Positions 8,121 to 17,386 of a stretch of 64,000 nt of DNA are shown one piece after another (the first letter of the stretch is position 1; the number at the start of each line of letters is the position of its first letter). Under the pieces are notes generated by a model. That model was not told the DNA's origin and made no database searches. It saw nothing but the letters and a program-made list of their open reading frames with translations. Origin of the DNA: DATARH01 sp963789255. GTDB taxonomy: Bacteria; Pseudomonadota; Alphaproteobacteria; ATCC43930; CGMCC-115725. The stretch spans positions 558,001-622,000 of the forward strand of contig CAWBJW010000002.1 of assembly GCA_963789255.1 (NCBI GenBank), in the 5' to 3' direction. The translations under genes and the position numbers were made by a program.

Positions 8121-10715
8121 ATGGATCTCGAAAAGTATACCGAGCGGTCGAAAGGTTTCATCCAGTCGGCGCAGGGGATGGCGCTGCGCAGCGGCCATCA
8201 GCGGCTCGCGCCCGAGCACCTCTTGAAGGTGCTGCTCGAAGACAAGGAAGGGCTGTGCGCCAATCTGATCCGCGCCGCCGGCGGCGATCCGCAGATCGTG
8301 CTGGCGCAGGTCGACGCCGAGCTCAACAAGCTGCCGCGGGTCGAAGGCAGCGGCGCCGGGCAGGTGTATATGAGCCCCGAACTCGCGCGCGTCTTCGACC
8401 AGGCCGAGAAGATCGCCGAAAAGGCGGGCGACAGCTATGTCACGGTCGAGCGGCTGCTCCTGGCATTGGCGATGGCGGGCGACACGCCGTCGGGCAAGGC
8501 TCTCGCGGCGGGCCATGTCACTCCGCAAACGCTCAACGCCGCGATCGAGAATTTGCGCAAGGGACGCAAGGCCGAAAGCGCCTCGGCCGAGGAAGGCTAT
8601 GACGCCCTGAAGAAATACGCGCGCGACCTGACCGAGGCGGCGCGCGACGGCAAGCTCGATCCGGTGATCGGCCGCGACGAGGAGATCCGCCGCACGATCC
8701 AGGTCCTGTCGCGCCGCACCAAGAACAATCCCGTCCTGATCGGCGAGCCCGGCGTCGGCAAGACCGCGATCGTCGAGGGGCTCGCGCTGCGCATCGTCAA
8801 CGGCGACGTGCCCGAGAGCCTCAAGGACAAGAAGCTTCTGGCGCTCGACCTCGGCGCGATGGTGGCCGGCGCCAAATATCGCGGCGAGTTCGAGGAGCGC
8901 CTCAAAGCGGTCCTTTCCGAGATCACTGCGGCGGCCGGCGAGATCATCGTCTTCATCGACGAATTGCACACGCTCGTTGGCGCCGGCAAGGCGGAAGGCG
9001 CGATGGACGCATCCAACATGCTGAAGCCGGCGTTGGCGCGCGGCGAATTGCATTGCGTCGGCGCGACGACGCTCGACGAGTACAGGAAGCACATCGAGAA
9101 GGATGCTGCGCTGGCAAGGCGCTTCCAGCCGGTCTTCGTCACCGAGCCGTCGGTCGAAGACACGATCTCGATCCTGCGGGGCATCAAGGAAAAATACGAA
9201 CTGCACCACGGGGTGCGCATCACCGACGGCGCGATCGTCGCGGCGGCCACCCTGTCGCACCGCTACATCACCGACCGCTTTCTGCCGGACAAGGCGATCG
9301 ACCTGATGGACGAGGCCGCCGCGCGGCTGCGCATGGAGGTCGATTCCAAACCCGAGGAGGTCGACGAACTCGACCGCCGCATCATCCAGTTGAAGATCGA
9401 GCGCGAGGCCTTGAAGAAGGAGCCCGACCCGGCCTCGCAGGACCGCTTGCAGAAGCTGGTCCGGGAGCTGGAGGACCTGGAGCAGCGCTCGACCGAGCTG
9501 ACCGCCGAGTGGCAGGCCGAAAAGGGCAAGATCGCCGGCGCGCAGAAGCTGAAGGAACAGCTCGACCAGGCGCGCGCCGAATTGGACCAGGTGCAGCGCC
9601 GCGGCGATTGGGCGCGCGCCGGCGAATTGACCTATGGCGTCATCCCCGAGCTCGAAGGCAAGCTCGCGGCGGCCGAGGGGGCGGAAAAAGGACGGATGCT
9701 CGAAGAAGCGGTGACGCCCGAGCACATCGCCGGGATCGTGTCGCGCTGGACCGGCATCCCGGTCGACAAAATGCTGTCGGGCGAGCGCGAGAAGCTGCTC
9801 GGCATGGAGCAGAATCTGGGCCGCCGGGTGATCGGCCAGGACGAGGCCGTCATCGCGGTGTCGAACGCGATCCGCCGCGCCCGCGCCGGGCTGCAGGACC
9901 CGAACCGCCCGATCGGATCGTTCCTGTTTCTCGGGCCGACCGGCGTCGGCAAGACCGAGTTGACCAAGGCGCTCGCCGAATTCCTGTTCGACGACGAAGC
10001 TGCGATGGTGCGCATCGACATGTCGGAATACATGGAGAAGCACTCGGTGTCGCGGCTGATCGGGGCGCCCCCGGGCTATGTCGGCTATGACGAGGGCGGC
10101 GCGTTGACCGAGGCGGTAAGGCGGCGGCCCTATCAGGTGATCCTGTTCGACGAGGTCGAGAAGGCGCACCCCGACGTGTTCAATGTGCTGCTCCAGGTGC
10201 TCGACGACGGCAGGCTGACCGATGGCCAGGGCCGCACCGTCGATTTCCGCAACACGCTAATCGTCTTGACCTCGAACCTCGGCAGCGAGGCGCTGGCGAG
10301 CCTGCCGGAGGGGGCCGACATCGAACAGGCGCGCCCGGCCGTGATGAACGCAGTGCGCGCCGCGTTCCGGCCGGAGTTCCTCAACCGGCTCGACGAGATC
10401 CTGTTGTTCCGGCGCCTGTCGCGCCAGGACATGAAAGGCATCGTCGAGATCCAGCTGGAGCACCTCAAGAGGCTGTTGGCCGACCGCAAGATCGCGCTCG
10501 ACATCGACGGCGCGGCGATGACTTGGCTGGGCAATGCCGGCTACGACCCGGTCTACGGCGCGCGGCCGTTGAAGCGGGTGATCCAGCGCGAATTGCAAAA
10601 CCCGCTGGCGCAGCAGATCCTCGAAGGGCGCATCCCCGACGGCGCGACGGTGCACGTTACCGCTAGCCCGCTCGGCATCGTCATCGGCGAGGTCGCCGAG
10701 GCCGCTGCGGCGTAG
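8121..10715 (+). CDS. clpB: ATP-dependent disaggregase ClpB
   Basis: 864 residues. ClpB is a cytosolic hexameric AAA+ chaperone that extracts proteins from aggregates together with DnaK. Domain order is complete: N-terminal Clp repeats (FIQSAQGMALRSGHQRLAPEHL), first Walker A GEPGVGKT at about residue 208, Walker B VFIDELH, the coiled-coil middle domain (about 410-530, rich in Glu/Lys/Leu), second Walker A GPTGVGKT at about 611, and the D2 small domain ending ARPLKRVIQREL. The presence of the middle domain separates it from ClpA/ClpC. Start ATG 8121 has GGGAGGG upstream. The gene is intact and probably monocistronic; a large inverted repeat follows 35 bp after the stop. Confidence 0.96.
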   Translation: MDLEKYTERSKGFIQSAQGMALRSGHQRLAPEHLLKVLLEDKEGLCANLIRAAGGDPQIVLAQVDAELNKLPRVEGSGAGQVYMSPELARVFDQAEKIAEKAGDSYVTVERLLLALAMAGDTPSGKALAAGHVTPQTLNAAIENLRKGRKAESASAEEGYDALKKYARDLTEAARDGKLDPVIGRDEEIRRTIQVLSRRTKNNPVLIGEPGVGKTAIVEGLALRIVNGDVPESLKDKKLLALDLGAMVAGAKYRGEFEERLKAVLSEITAAAGEIIVFIDELHTLVGAGKAEGAMDASNMLKPALARGELHCVGATTLDEYRKHIEKDAALARRFQPVFVTEPSVEDTISILRGIKEKYELHHGVRITDGAIVAAATLSHRYITDRFLPDKAIDLMDEAAARLRMEVDSKPEEVDELDRRIIQLKIEREALKKEPDPASQDRLQKLVRELEDLEQRSTELTAEWQAEKGKIAGAQKLKEQLDQARAELDQVQRRGDWARAGELTYGVIPELEGKLAAAEGAEKGRMLEEAVTPEHIAGIVSRWTGIPVDKMLSGEREKLLGMEQNLGRRVIGQDEAVIAVSNAIRRARAGLQDPNRPIGSFLFLGPTGVGKTELTKALAEFLFDDEAAMVRIDMSEYMEKHSVSRLIGAPPGYVGYDEGGALTEAVRRRPYQVILFDEVEKAHPDVFNVLLQVLDDGRLTDGQGRTVDFRNTLIVLTSNLGSEALASLPEGADIEQARPAVMNAVRAAFRPEFLNRLDEILLFRRLSRQDMKGIVEIQLEHLKRLLADRKIALDIDGAAMTWLGNAGYDPVYGARPLKRVIQRELQNPLAQQILEGRIPDGATVHVTASPLGIVIGEVAEAAAA

Positions 10716-10750
10716 CGGTGGCCCCGCGAGCGACCGGCGAGCGGGGCTGC

Positions 10751-10862
10751 GCGTCCTTCGAGACGCCCGCTACGCGGGCTCCTCATGATGAGGTTTTTCT
10801 TTAATATCATCAACACGTTAACCTCATCCTGAGGAGGCGCGAAGCGCCGTCTCGAAGGACGC
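10751..10862. repeat. Dispersed palindromic element, copy 1
   Basis: Outer arms GCGTCCTTCGAGACG (10751-10765) and CGTCTCGAAGGACGC (10848-10862) are exact inverted repeats. Inside are further palindromes: CCCGCTACGCGGG, CCTCATGATGAGG, CCTCATCCTGAGG and GGCGCGAAGCGCC. A second, closely similar copy lies at 54451-54566. It sits between convergent genes (clpB and the molybdenum hydroxylase) and could also end transcription. This type of repeat is widespread in alphaproteobacteria. Confidence 0.85.
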
Positions 10863-10884
10863 GGGATCATGTTGCAGCCCGTTT

Positions 10885-13125
10885 CTAGACCCCGATCGCG
10901 GCCTTGATGCGGGCGGCGGTCAGCGGCAGCTCGCGCAGCCGCACGCCGGCGGCGTCGGCAACGGCGTTGGCGATTGCCGCCGCGGTCGGACCTTGCGCCG
11001 CCTCGCCGGTACCGAGGAACGGGGTGCCCGGCCGATCGATGACATAGACTTCGACCGTGTCCGGCACCTCCGAAAAGCGCAGGATCGGATAGCTGCTCCA
11101 GTCGCGGCTCAAGATCCGGGTGCGGTCGAAAGCGACGCTCTCGTACAAGGTCCAACTCGCCGCTTGCAGGATGCCGCCCTCGATCTGGTTCTTGATCCCG
11201 TCGGGATTGACCGCCTCGCCGCTGTCGACCGCCGCGACGGCGCGCTCGATGCGCACCTCTCCGGTCTCGCGATCGACCGTCACTTCGACCGCCACCGCCA
11301 GATAAGCGGCGAGGTTCTTGTAGCGGGCAAAGGCGAAGCCGTTGCCGCGGCCCGGCCGGCGGGCGGCCAGCCAGCCGAAGCGCGCGGCAGCCTGGGTGAC
11401 GACCTCGCGGGCGCGCGGGTCGTCGAGATGGCGCAGGCGAAAATCGACCGGATCGGCGCCCGCGTGTTGCGCCAGCTCGTCCATGAAGCTCTCGATCGAG
11501 AAGATGTTCATGTGGGCGCCGAGGCTGCGCAACGCCGACACCCGCAACGGCATCGCCGGCACGAACTCATAGAGTATCCTGGCATTGGGGATCGTATAGA
11601 GCGGCGCGGCATTGCGGTCGCCGCCGCCGTCCGGCAGCGGCTTCGGGACCGGCTGGGCAATCCGCCGGGCGCGGTGCCAGGCGGCGATCAGATTGCCGGC
11701 GCCGCCGCTGCCCGGCCGGGTCGCATGGCTGGTGCTGCGCACCGTGTACTCCCAGGCGACGATCCTGTGGTCGGAGTCGAGCGCCGCGCGCGCATGGCTC
11801 AGCATCGCCGAGCCGTAGGGCTCCCAGCTGTGCTCATCTTCGCGCATCCACTGCACCCGCACCGGCCGGCCCGGCAACGCCAGCGCCAGCAACGCGGCAT
11901 CGGCGCCGGCGTCGTCGGCGCCGTTGTGGCCATAGCAGCCCGAGCCTTCGAGGTGGATGACGCGCACCTTGTCGGGCAACAGCCCGGTCAACCCGGCAAG
12001 CGCGGCGCGCAGCGGATAGACGCCCTGGCTATGTGTCCACACGGTCAACGCGCCGTCCTCAAACAGCCCGACCGCGCAGGACGGACCTATCGCACCGTGC
12101 ATCTGGTAGGAACGGCGGTAGCTCGCCTCGACGACCGGCACGCCGGGCGGCATCCCGGCCGGATCGTCGCGCACCGGCAAGGTTTCGCTGGTCAAATCGG
12201 CGAGTGCCTTGAACAGCGTCGCGGGATCGGGAAGGGTCGGCTTTTCGTCCCATTGGGCCGCCGCCCGCAGCGCGCGCATCGCGGTGATCGCCTGGTATTC
12301 GCGCTCGGCAATGACCGCCAGATAGCTGCCGTCGCGCAGCACCTTGAGGATTCCCGGCAGGTGCGCGACGGCGGCGCTGTCGACCTGGCGCAGCCTCGCG
12401 CCGTACGAAGGCGGCAATACGACCCGGCCATGCACCAGGTTCGGCAGGCGCAGATCCTGGACAAAGGCGGCGCCGCCGGTCAGCTTGGCAGGGAGATCGA
12501 CGCGCGGCACGGGTTTGCCAACGAGGCGATGCCGGCTCGGCTCGATCAGGTTGGACTGCGGCTCGGCGCTGACATGCAAGAGCTGGTTGCCGACCAGCTC
12601 GCCGTAGCGCAGCCGCCTGCCGTCATCGGCAAAGACCGTGCCGTCCTTGGCGTGCAACCGCTCGGGCGGCAGCTGCAGCAGCGCCGCCGCGGCGCCGATC
12701 AGCAAGGTTCGCGCCTGGGCCGCCGCGTTGCGGATCGCGGTGCCGCTGTCCTGCATCGAATGGCTGCCGGCGGTATACCCCTCGTCAGGGGTGAGCGCCG
12801 TGTCGGCGGTCACCAGCAGGACCGCCTCGGGGGCGACGATCAGCTCCTCGGCGGCGAGCTGAATGAGGGCGGTCTTGAGCCCCTGCCCGAGCTCGACCTT
12901 GCCGGTGAAGACGGTGATCTTGCCATCGCCGCCGATGCGGATCCACGAATCGAGCATCGGGTATTTGGCAAGGTCGCCCGGGAGTTTTGGCCCGGCCTCG
13001 CCAGCGCCCTGATTTGCACCCTGGGCGGCGAGATGTCGCGGCCACAGCGAAAAGCCGACGATCAGCGCGCCGCCGCCGAGGACCGCACGACGCGATAGTT
13101 GCGGATTGGTCCAGGCGCTGTTCAT
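10885..13125 (-). CDS. Molybdopterin-binding subunit of an isoquinoline 1-oxidoreductase-like (xanthine oxidase family) dehydrogenase
   Basis: 746 residues. The N-terminus carries a twin-arginine signal (SRRAVLGGGALIVGFSLWP), so folded enzyme is exported to the periplasm. The rest is the large Mo-cofactor domain of the IorB type. Visible features are GKVELGQGLKTALIQLAAEEL, GSHSMQDSGTAIRNAAAQAR, GKPVPRVDLPAKLTGGAAF and the C-terminal cofactor-binding strand TGEAAQGPTAAAIANAV. The family hydroxylates N-heterocycles or oxidises aldehydes and passes electrons to a 2Fe-2S subunit and cytochrome c. Its start overlaps the stop of the 2Fe-2S subunit gene (ATGA), which indicates translational coupling. 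The substrate is unknown. Confidence 0.9.
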   Translation of the reverse strand: MNSAWTNPQLSRRAVLGGGALIVGFSLWPRHLAAQGANQGAGEAGPKLPGDLAKYPMLDSWIRIGGDGKITVFTGKVELGQGLKTALIQLAAEELIVAPEAVLLVTADTALTPDEGYTAGSHSMQDSGTAIRNAAAQARTLLIGAAAALLQLPPERLHAKDGTVFADDGRRLRYGELVGNQLLHVSAEPQSNLIEPSRHRLVGKPVPRVDLPAKLTGGAAFVQDLRLPNLVHGRVVLPPSYGARLRQVDSAAVAHLPGILKVLRDGSYLAVIAEREYQAITAMRALRAAAQWDEKPTLPDPATLFKALADLTSETLPVRDDPAGMPPGVPVVEASYRRSYQMHGAIGPSCAVGLFEDGALTVWTHSQGVYPLRAALAGLTGLLPDKVRVIHLEGSGCYGHNGADDAGADAALLALALPGRPVRVQWMREDEHSWEPYGSAMLSHARAALDSDHRIVAWEYTVRSTSHATRPGSGGAGNLIAAWHRARRIAQPVPKPLPDGGGDRNAAPLYTIPNARILYEFVPAMPLRVSALRSLGAHMNIFSIESFMDELAQHAGADPVDFRLRHLDDPRAREVVTQAAARFGWLAARRPGRGNGFAFARYKNLAAYLAVAVEVTVDRETGEVRIERAVAAVDSGEAVNPDGIKNQIEGGILQAASWTLYESVAFDRTRILSRDWSSYPILRFSEVPDTVEVYVIDRPGTPFLGTGEAAQGPTAAAIANAVADAAGVRLRELPLTAARIKAAIGV

Positions 13126-13619
13126 TGGCGCGCCGCGTCGCGTTTCGCCTCGGCGGCCTTGCGCGCCGGCTCGCTGGCCCGGCGGATCGCCCGGATGATC
13201 CGTATATGGCTGCCGCAGCGGCACAAATTCGGCTCCATCTGGGTGCGGATCTCGCTGTCGGTCGGCGCCGGGTTGCGATCGAGCAGGGCCTGGGCGCGCA
13301 TGATCATCCCGGCGATGCAATAGCCGCATTGCGCGGCCTGCTCGTCGATGAAGGCCTGTTGCAGCGGACCCGGTTTCTCGGCCGTGCCGAGGGCTTCGAC
13401 CGTGGTGACAGGGCGCTGCTGCAACGCAACCACCGGCACGAGACAGGCGTAGATCGGCTCGCCCTCGACGATCACCGTGCAGGCGCCGCACTGGCCGAGG
13501 CCGCAGCCGAATTTGGCGCCGTTGAGCCCGAGCTCGCCGCGCAGCACGTAAAGCAGCGGCGTCGCCGGGTCGATATCGACCTGATGTGCGGTGCCGTTGA
13601 CGACAAGCGTGATCATCAT
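13122..13619 (-). CDS. 2Fe-2S subunit of the isoquinoline 1-oxidoreductase-like dehydrogenase
   Basis: 165 residues with the two iron-sulfur domains of xanthine-oxidase-family small subunits. The plant-ferredoxin-like cluster motif is GCGLGQCGACTV with a later Cys in ACLVPV. The helical cluster motif is CGYCIAGM with NLCRCGSH. It has no signal peptide and is presumably exported by hitch-hiking on the Tat signal of the large subunit. Both ends overlap their neighbours by ATGA-type junctions (13122-13125 and 13616-13619), placing it in the middle of a three-gene operon with cytochrome c upstream. Confidence 0.93.
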   Translation of the reverse strand: MMITLVVNGTAHQVDIDPATPLLYVLRGELGLNGAKFGCGLGQCGACTVIVEGEPIYACLVPVVALQQRPVTTVEALGTAEKPGPLQQAFIDEQAAQCGYCIAGMIMRAQALLDRNPAPTDSEIRTQMEPNLCRCGSHIRIIRAIRRASEPARKAAEAKRDAARQ

Positions 13620-14922
13620 TGCCCTTTGCCGTGCCGAATATTGCGGATTTTGCTTTCGAGATCCGTCCAGGCCGGGCCATTGCCGTCACGGGCGCGCAGA
13701 TAGCCCAGTAACGCCGCGAGTCTGCGCATCGCTAAATGCGTCGCCGAAGCCCGGCATCCACGGCCCGGCGCGCGCGTCGCCCGGCCGGATGCCGTCGAGC
13801 ACGATGTGGATCGCGTCGCGCGGATCGGGCTCGGCGATGACGGTGCTGAGCGCCAGGTCGATGCCGCGCGGCGGCACCATCGCCGCGCTGCCCGTATGGC
13901 AGCTGGAGCAGGCGCCGGCGAAGATCGCGGCGCCGAGATCCTGCCCGGGCCCCGGCTTCGGCGGTTCCGGCGATCCGGCGGCCCGCGCCAGAACCTCGGC
14001 CGCGCGCTGGCGTCGCTGGAGCGATATCGCGCCCTGCTGGGCGGCGAGGTAGGTGGCGATCGCGCGGACATCGGCTTCGTCGGCCCGCGCCAGGCTGTCG
14101 ACGACGGGCTGCATCGGCCCTGCGGCGGCGCCGTGCTCGGCGTCCCAGCCCTGGCGCAGATAGGCGAAAAGATGCGGCTCGTCCCACGGCACCGGGGCCG
14201 GCGAAGCGGCGTTCAAGGCCGGCGCCAGCCAGCCCGCTTCTGTGCCGCCGGCCAGAGCCTGGCCGGTTTTTTCGCCGCCGAGCAGATTTCGCGGCGTATG
14301 GCAGTCCCCGCAATGGCCTGCTCCGGCGACGAGGTAGGCGCCGCGGTTCCATTCGGCGCTGTGCTGCGGGTCGGGCCGGAACGGCGTGCGATCGAGGAAA
14401 AGCAGGTTCCACAACGTCATGAGCCAACGCTGGTTGAGCGGAAACACCAGCTCGTGGGCGCGCTGATAGGTCTCGACCGGCTCGCGCGTCATGATGAAGG
14501 CATAGAGCGCACGGATGTCGTCGTCATCGAGCGTGGCGTAGTGGTCATAAGGGAAGGCCGGGTAGAGATGACGCCCCCGGCGCGACACCCCCTCGCGCAT
14601 GGCGCGGCGGAACGCCGCCTCGGACCAGTGGCCGATCCCGCTCCCGCGAGCGGGGGTAATGTTGGTGCTGTAGATCGCCCCGAAGGGCGTCGGGATCGGT
14701 CGGTTGCCGGCGTAATCGGCGCCGCCCGGGGCGGTGTGGCAGACATGGCAATTGCCGATCGCGGCGAGCCGGGCGCCCTGCTCCACGAGAGCCGGATCGA
14801 ACGCCGAGCGCGGCGGCGGCTCGATCTTGGCGATCAGCGGCCGCTGTGACGACAGCACGAAACCCCCGATCGCAAGGACCAGCAGGATGAGGATCGCCAG
14901 AATGATGCGCAGGATACCGCAT
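13616..14922 (-). CDS. Membrane-anchored tri-haem cytochrome c, electron acceptor of the Mo hydroxylase (frameshifted)
   Basis: About 430 residues with three CxxCH haem motifs: CHVCH, CGDCH and CSSCH. This is the cytochrome partner usual for periplasmic IorAB/aldehyde dehydrogenases. Near the 3' end the frame changes at about 13727: the sequence has an extra A between GCGCAG and CTCGCG. The corrected reading gives LAALLGYLRARDGNGPAW and a stop that overlaps the next gene as ATGA, strong support for the correction. At the 5' end the hydrophobic anchor RIILAILILLVLAIGGFVL is open but lacks a start. An ATG at 14922 would join it after another 1-nt shift near 14912. Without that, the start would be GTG 14858. 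Confidence 0.85.
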
Positions 14923-15267
14923 GGCCCAACTCAATCGCCACGCGGCCGGCCGGGCGAGACAAGACGGATCGAGTTATCATGGCGTCGCCGATCGATATCA
15001 ACCGCTTTTTGTCGTCCCCTTGCCACTTGGCGAGCCGGATGAGGAGCCGGGTTTGTCATCACCCTCGGCGCAGAACCGGCTTCTGCCATCCCGAGTGAGG
15101 CGGGTGCTCGCGCACCGATTCGCGCGATCGAACGGACCCGTGGGCGATTGGACCTAGCGACAGCGGTTGAGCGGGTGCCTTCGGTGTTTGCCCCTCTCGG
15201 ATTCGCTGCGAAGAGCGGTACTATGCTCATCGGTACCATTAGCGGCGGCGATCGGGGAGATCGGCTC
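14923..15267. other. Intergenic region between divergent genes (345 bp)
   Basis: Lies between the cytochrome c operon (minus) and a small lipoprotein gene (plus), so promoters for both should be here. I see no convincing -35/-10 pair, RNA gene or coding potential; the open frames crossing it have shadow-like Arg/Pro-rich composition. Confidence 0.5.
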
Positions 15268-15456
15268 GTGAGAGCGGTATTTGTCGTGTTGGCGGTGGCC
15301 ATCCTGACCAGCGGGTGCTCCCACGACAAGCCAGTCTCGACCGAGAGCCAAGCCACCGCGGAACAAATCCTCAAGAAAGACTGTGCCGACGCGAAATGGC
15401 GCGAGCAGAACCTCGGGCTGTGGTACTCGGTATGCCGCCAGCCGCTGCGGTGGTGA
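15268..15456 (+). CDS. Small lipoprotein
   Basis: 62 residues from GTG 15268, with GGGGAGA 7 nt upstream. The N-terminus VRAVFVVLAVAILTSGC is a lipoprotein signal with the lipobox LTSGC. The mature part has two further Cys (KDCADAK and SVCRQPL) and a short helical stretch (QATAEQILKKDC). The family is not recognised. It converges on a small secreted-protein gene that also has paired cysteines in its C-terminal half. Confidence 0.65.
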   Translation: MRAVFVVLAVAILTSGCSHDKPVSTESQATAEQILKKDCADAKWREQNLGLWYSVCRQPLRW

Positions 15457-15465
15457 GGCCCCGTC

Positions 15466-15838
15466 TCAGAACTTCTTGAAGCACTCCTTGCCGGCGCCGT
15501 TCGCCTGGAAGGTAGCGCAGTCGATCGCGGTGATCTCACCCAATGGATCGATCTGAACCGCCCAGGCGCTGCCGTTGAACGCAACGCAGGCTCCAATAGG
15601 CGTTGCCCTCGCCCCGGCCGGCGGTAACCAGCCCCATCAGGAAGGTCTCGGTGCCGATGCACCAATGGCCCACCACCCCGGCCAGCGTGGCTGCACGCTT
15701 GGCGGGCGTGAGCCTCAGCAGCTTTTCGTTGACCGGGTTGACGGATTTGACCGGATGCCGCACCGCCCCGGCGGCGGTGCCGGCCAATAGTGTCGCCGAG
15801 ATCGCCAGCGCCGCGCGCCAGCCGTACGCTATCGCCAT
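15466..15838 (-). CDS. Small secreted protein with conserved cysteines (frameshifted)
   Basis: About 123 residues after correcting one shift. The signal peptide is GWRAALAISATLLAGTAAGA. The mature N-part has GVVGHWCIGTETFLMGLVTAGRG and GNAYWSLRCV; the C-part, in the next frame, reads GSAWAVQIDPLGEITAIDC and ends GKECFKKF. The join lies near 15573 and has the sign of a 1-nt insertion. Tryptophan-rich GxAYWSL...CxGxAWAVQI proteins of this kind are common hypothetical secreted proteins in alphaproteobacteria. Exported location is well supported; function is unknown. Confidence 0.6.
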
Positions 15839-15924
15839 TCCCGCCTCGCCGATCAACGCTTGCGCGCCCTTTCTAGCGCAGCCGGACGCGCAACGGAACG
15901 ATCGCGGCCTCCAGCCGATGGCCG

Positions 15925-17236
15925 TTACCCCGCCGGCAGCGGCGCCGCAGACGGCTCGCGTCCGGGCCGATCGGCGCCGATGAACAAAACCATCAGCGCC
16001 GCGGCGATGCACAACAGCCCCGACAGCATGAAGGCTTCGAGGTAGGTCCCGAAGTCGATCCGCAATACGCCGCCGAGATAGGCTGCCAAGGCGCCGCCGA
16101 CCTGATGGATCACCGTGATCCAGGCGACCATTATGCCGATCCGCTCGGTTCCGACCGTGCGGGTCAAGAGCCGCACCGTCGGCGGCACGCTGGCGATCCA
16201 GTCGAGCCCGTAAAACACGCTGAACAGCGACAGCCCATAAAACGACATGTCGAAGGCGAACGGCAGGTACATCAACGACAAGCCGCGGAGCCCATAATAC
16301 CAGAACAACAAAAAGCGGTTGTCCCAGCGGTCGCTGAGCCAGCCCGACAACGTCCCGCCGATGAACGCGAAAACGCCGGTTGTGGCGAGCAGGCCCGCGC
16401 CGACGACCTCGCTTAGACCATGATCGACGCAGGCCGGGATGAGATGCGTGCCGATGAGGCCGTTGGTCGAGGCACCGCACACGAAATAACCGCCGGCGAT
16501 CAGCCAGAAGTCGCGCAAGCGCGCCCCGTCGGCAAGGGCACGGAAGGTGACCGCGATCGGATTTCCGGAGCGCGGCGGCGGACCGCTGGCGCGCGTGCCG
16601 CCGTAAGCGGCGAGACCGAGATCTTCCGGTCGCTCGCGCATCAACAACGCGACGAGCGGCACGAACATTATCAGGATGGAAGCCAGGATCAGCGTCATTA
16701 CCCGCCAGCCGGCATAGGTCACGAGAGCCGCCATTGTCGGCAGGAACACCGAGCTGGCCCGCCGCGCTGGCCGCGGTCAAAACCCCGATCACGACACCTT
16801 GCTGCCAGTGGAACCAGCGCGTCGCAATGAACGCCGCCAGATAGGGACCGATAAAGCCGCAGCCGATGCCGACGACAACGCCCCACAGCAAAACAAGCTG
16901 CCACGGTTCGCGCATCGCCGGGGTCAGGGCCACGCCGATCGCGGTCGCGCTCAACGCGAGGGTCATCGTCCGGCGCACGCCAAAGCGGTCCATCAGCGCC
17001 GCGGCAAACGGACCGACCAGGCCGTAGACCAGCAGATTGACCCCGACCGCGAACGAAATTGTCGCGCGCGACCAGTGAAATTCCGCTTCGAGCGGCACGA
17101 TCAGCACGCCGGGTGCGGCGCGCACCCCGGCGGTCAGCATGGCCACTACAAAGGTGACCGCCGCGATAATCCAGGCATAGTGCAGCCGGCCCCCGGGAGA
17201 TAGCGGTTGGCCGGGCCGGGATGGGATCGCGGTCAA
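15925..17236 (-). CDS. Major facilitator superfamily transporter (frameshifted)
   Basis: About 437 residues with 12 predicted membrane segments, an inner-membrane MFS permease of the monocarboxylate/oxalate-formate type. The N-half has the loop DRFGVRRTM between segments 2 and 3 and GIGCGFIGPYLAAFIATRWF. The C-half has GGTLSGWLSDRWDNR, the matching loop. The halves lie in different frames joined near 16757, where CTCGGTGTTC is read instead of the expected CTCGTGTTC (one extra G). The start is TTG 17236, supported by AAGGAG 6 nt upstream. Substrate cannot be told. Confidence 0.82.
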
Positions 17237-17386
17237 ATCGGCTCCTTCGTGGAATTGTCCTGAATCAATGCCGGCGCAACCTGCCGTCTGTCACGCATGT
17301 GCGTGCCGATAAATCGTGCCACTTCCGGCGCAAGGTTTACAGTGGGGAGGATGAGGATGAGGCATGCCTTCTCGCGCAAGGATAGG

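Noticed and set aside
7992..10169. A 725-codon minus-strand frame opposite clpB
   Set aside because: Shadow composition (Asp, Arg, His, Leu-rich) and ClpB on the other strand is unambiguous.
10993..13098. A 701-codon plus-strand frame opposite the molybdenum hydroxylase gene
   Set aside because: It is the antisense shadow of a well-recognised gene and has no domain features or ribosome-binding site.
14931..15665. A 244-codon minus-strand frame over the lipoprotein gene
   Set aside because: Arg/Ser/Pro-rich without structure. The plus-strand lipoprotein with lipobox and ribosome-binding site explains the region better.
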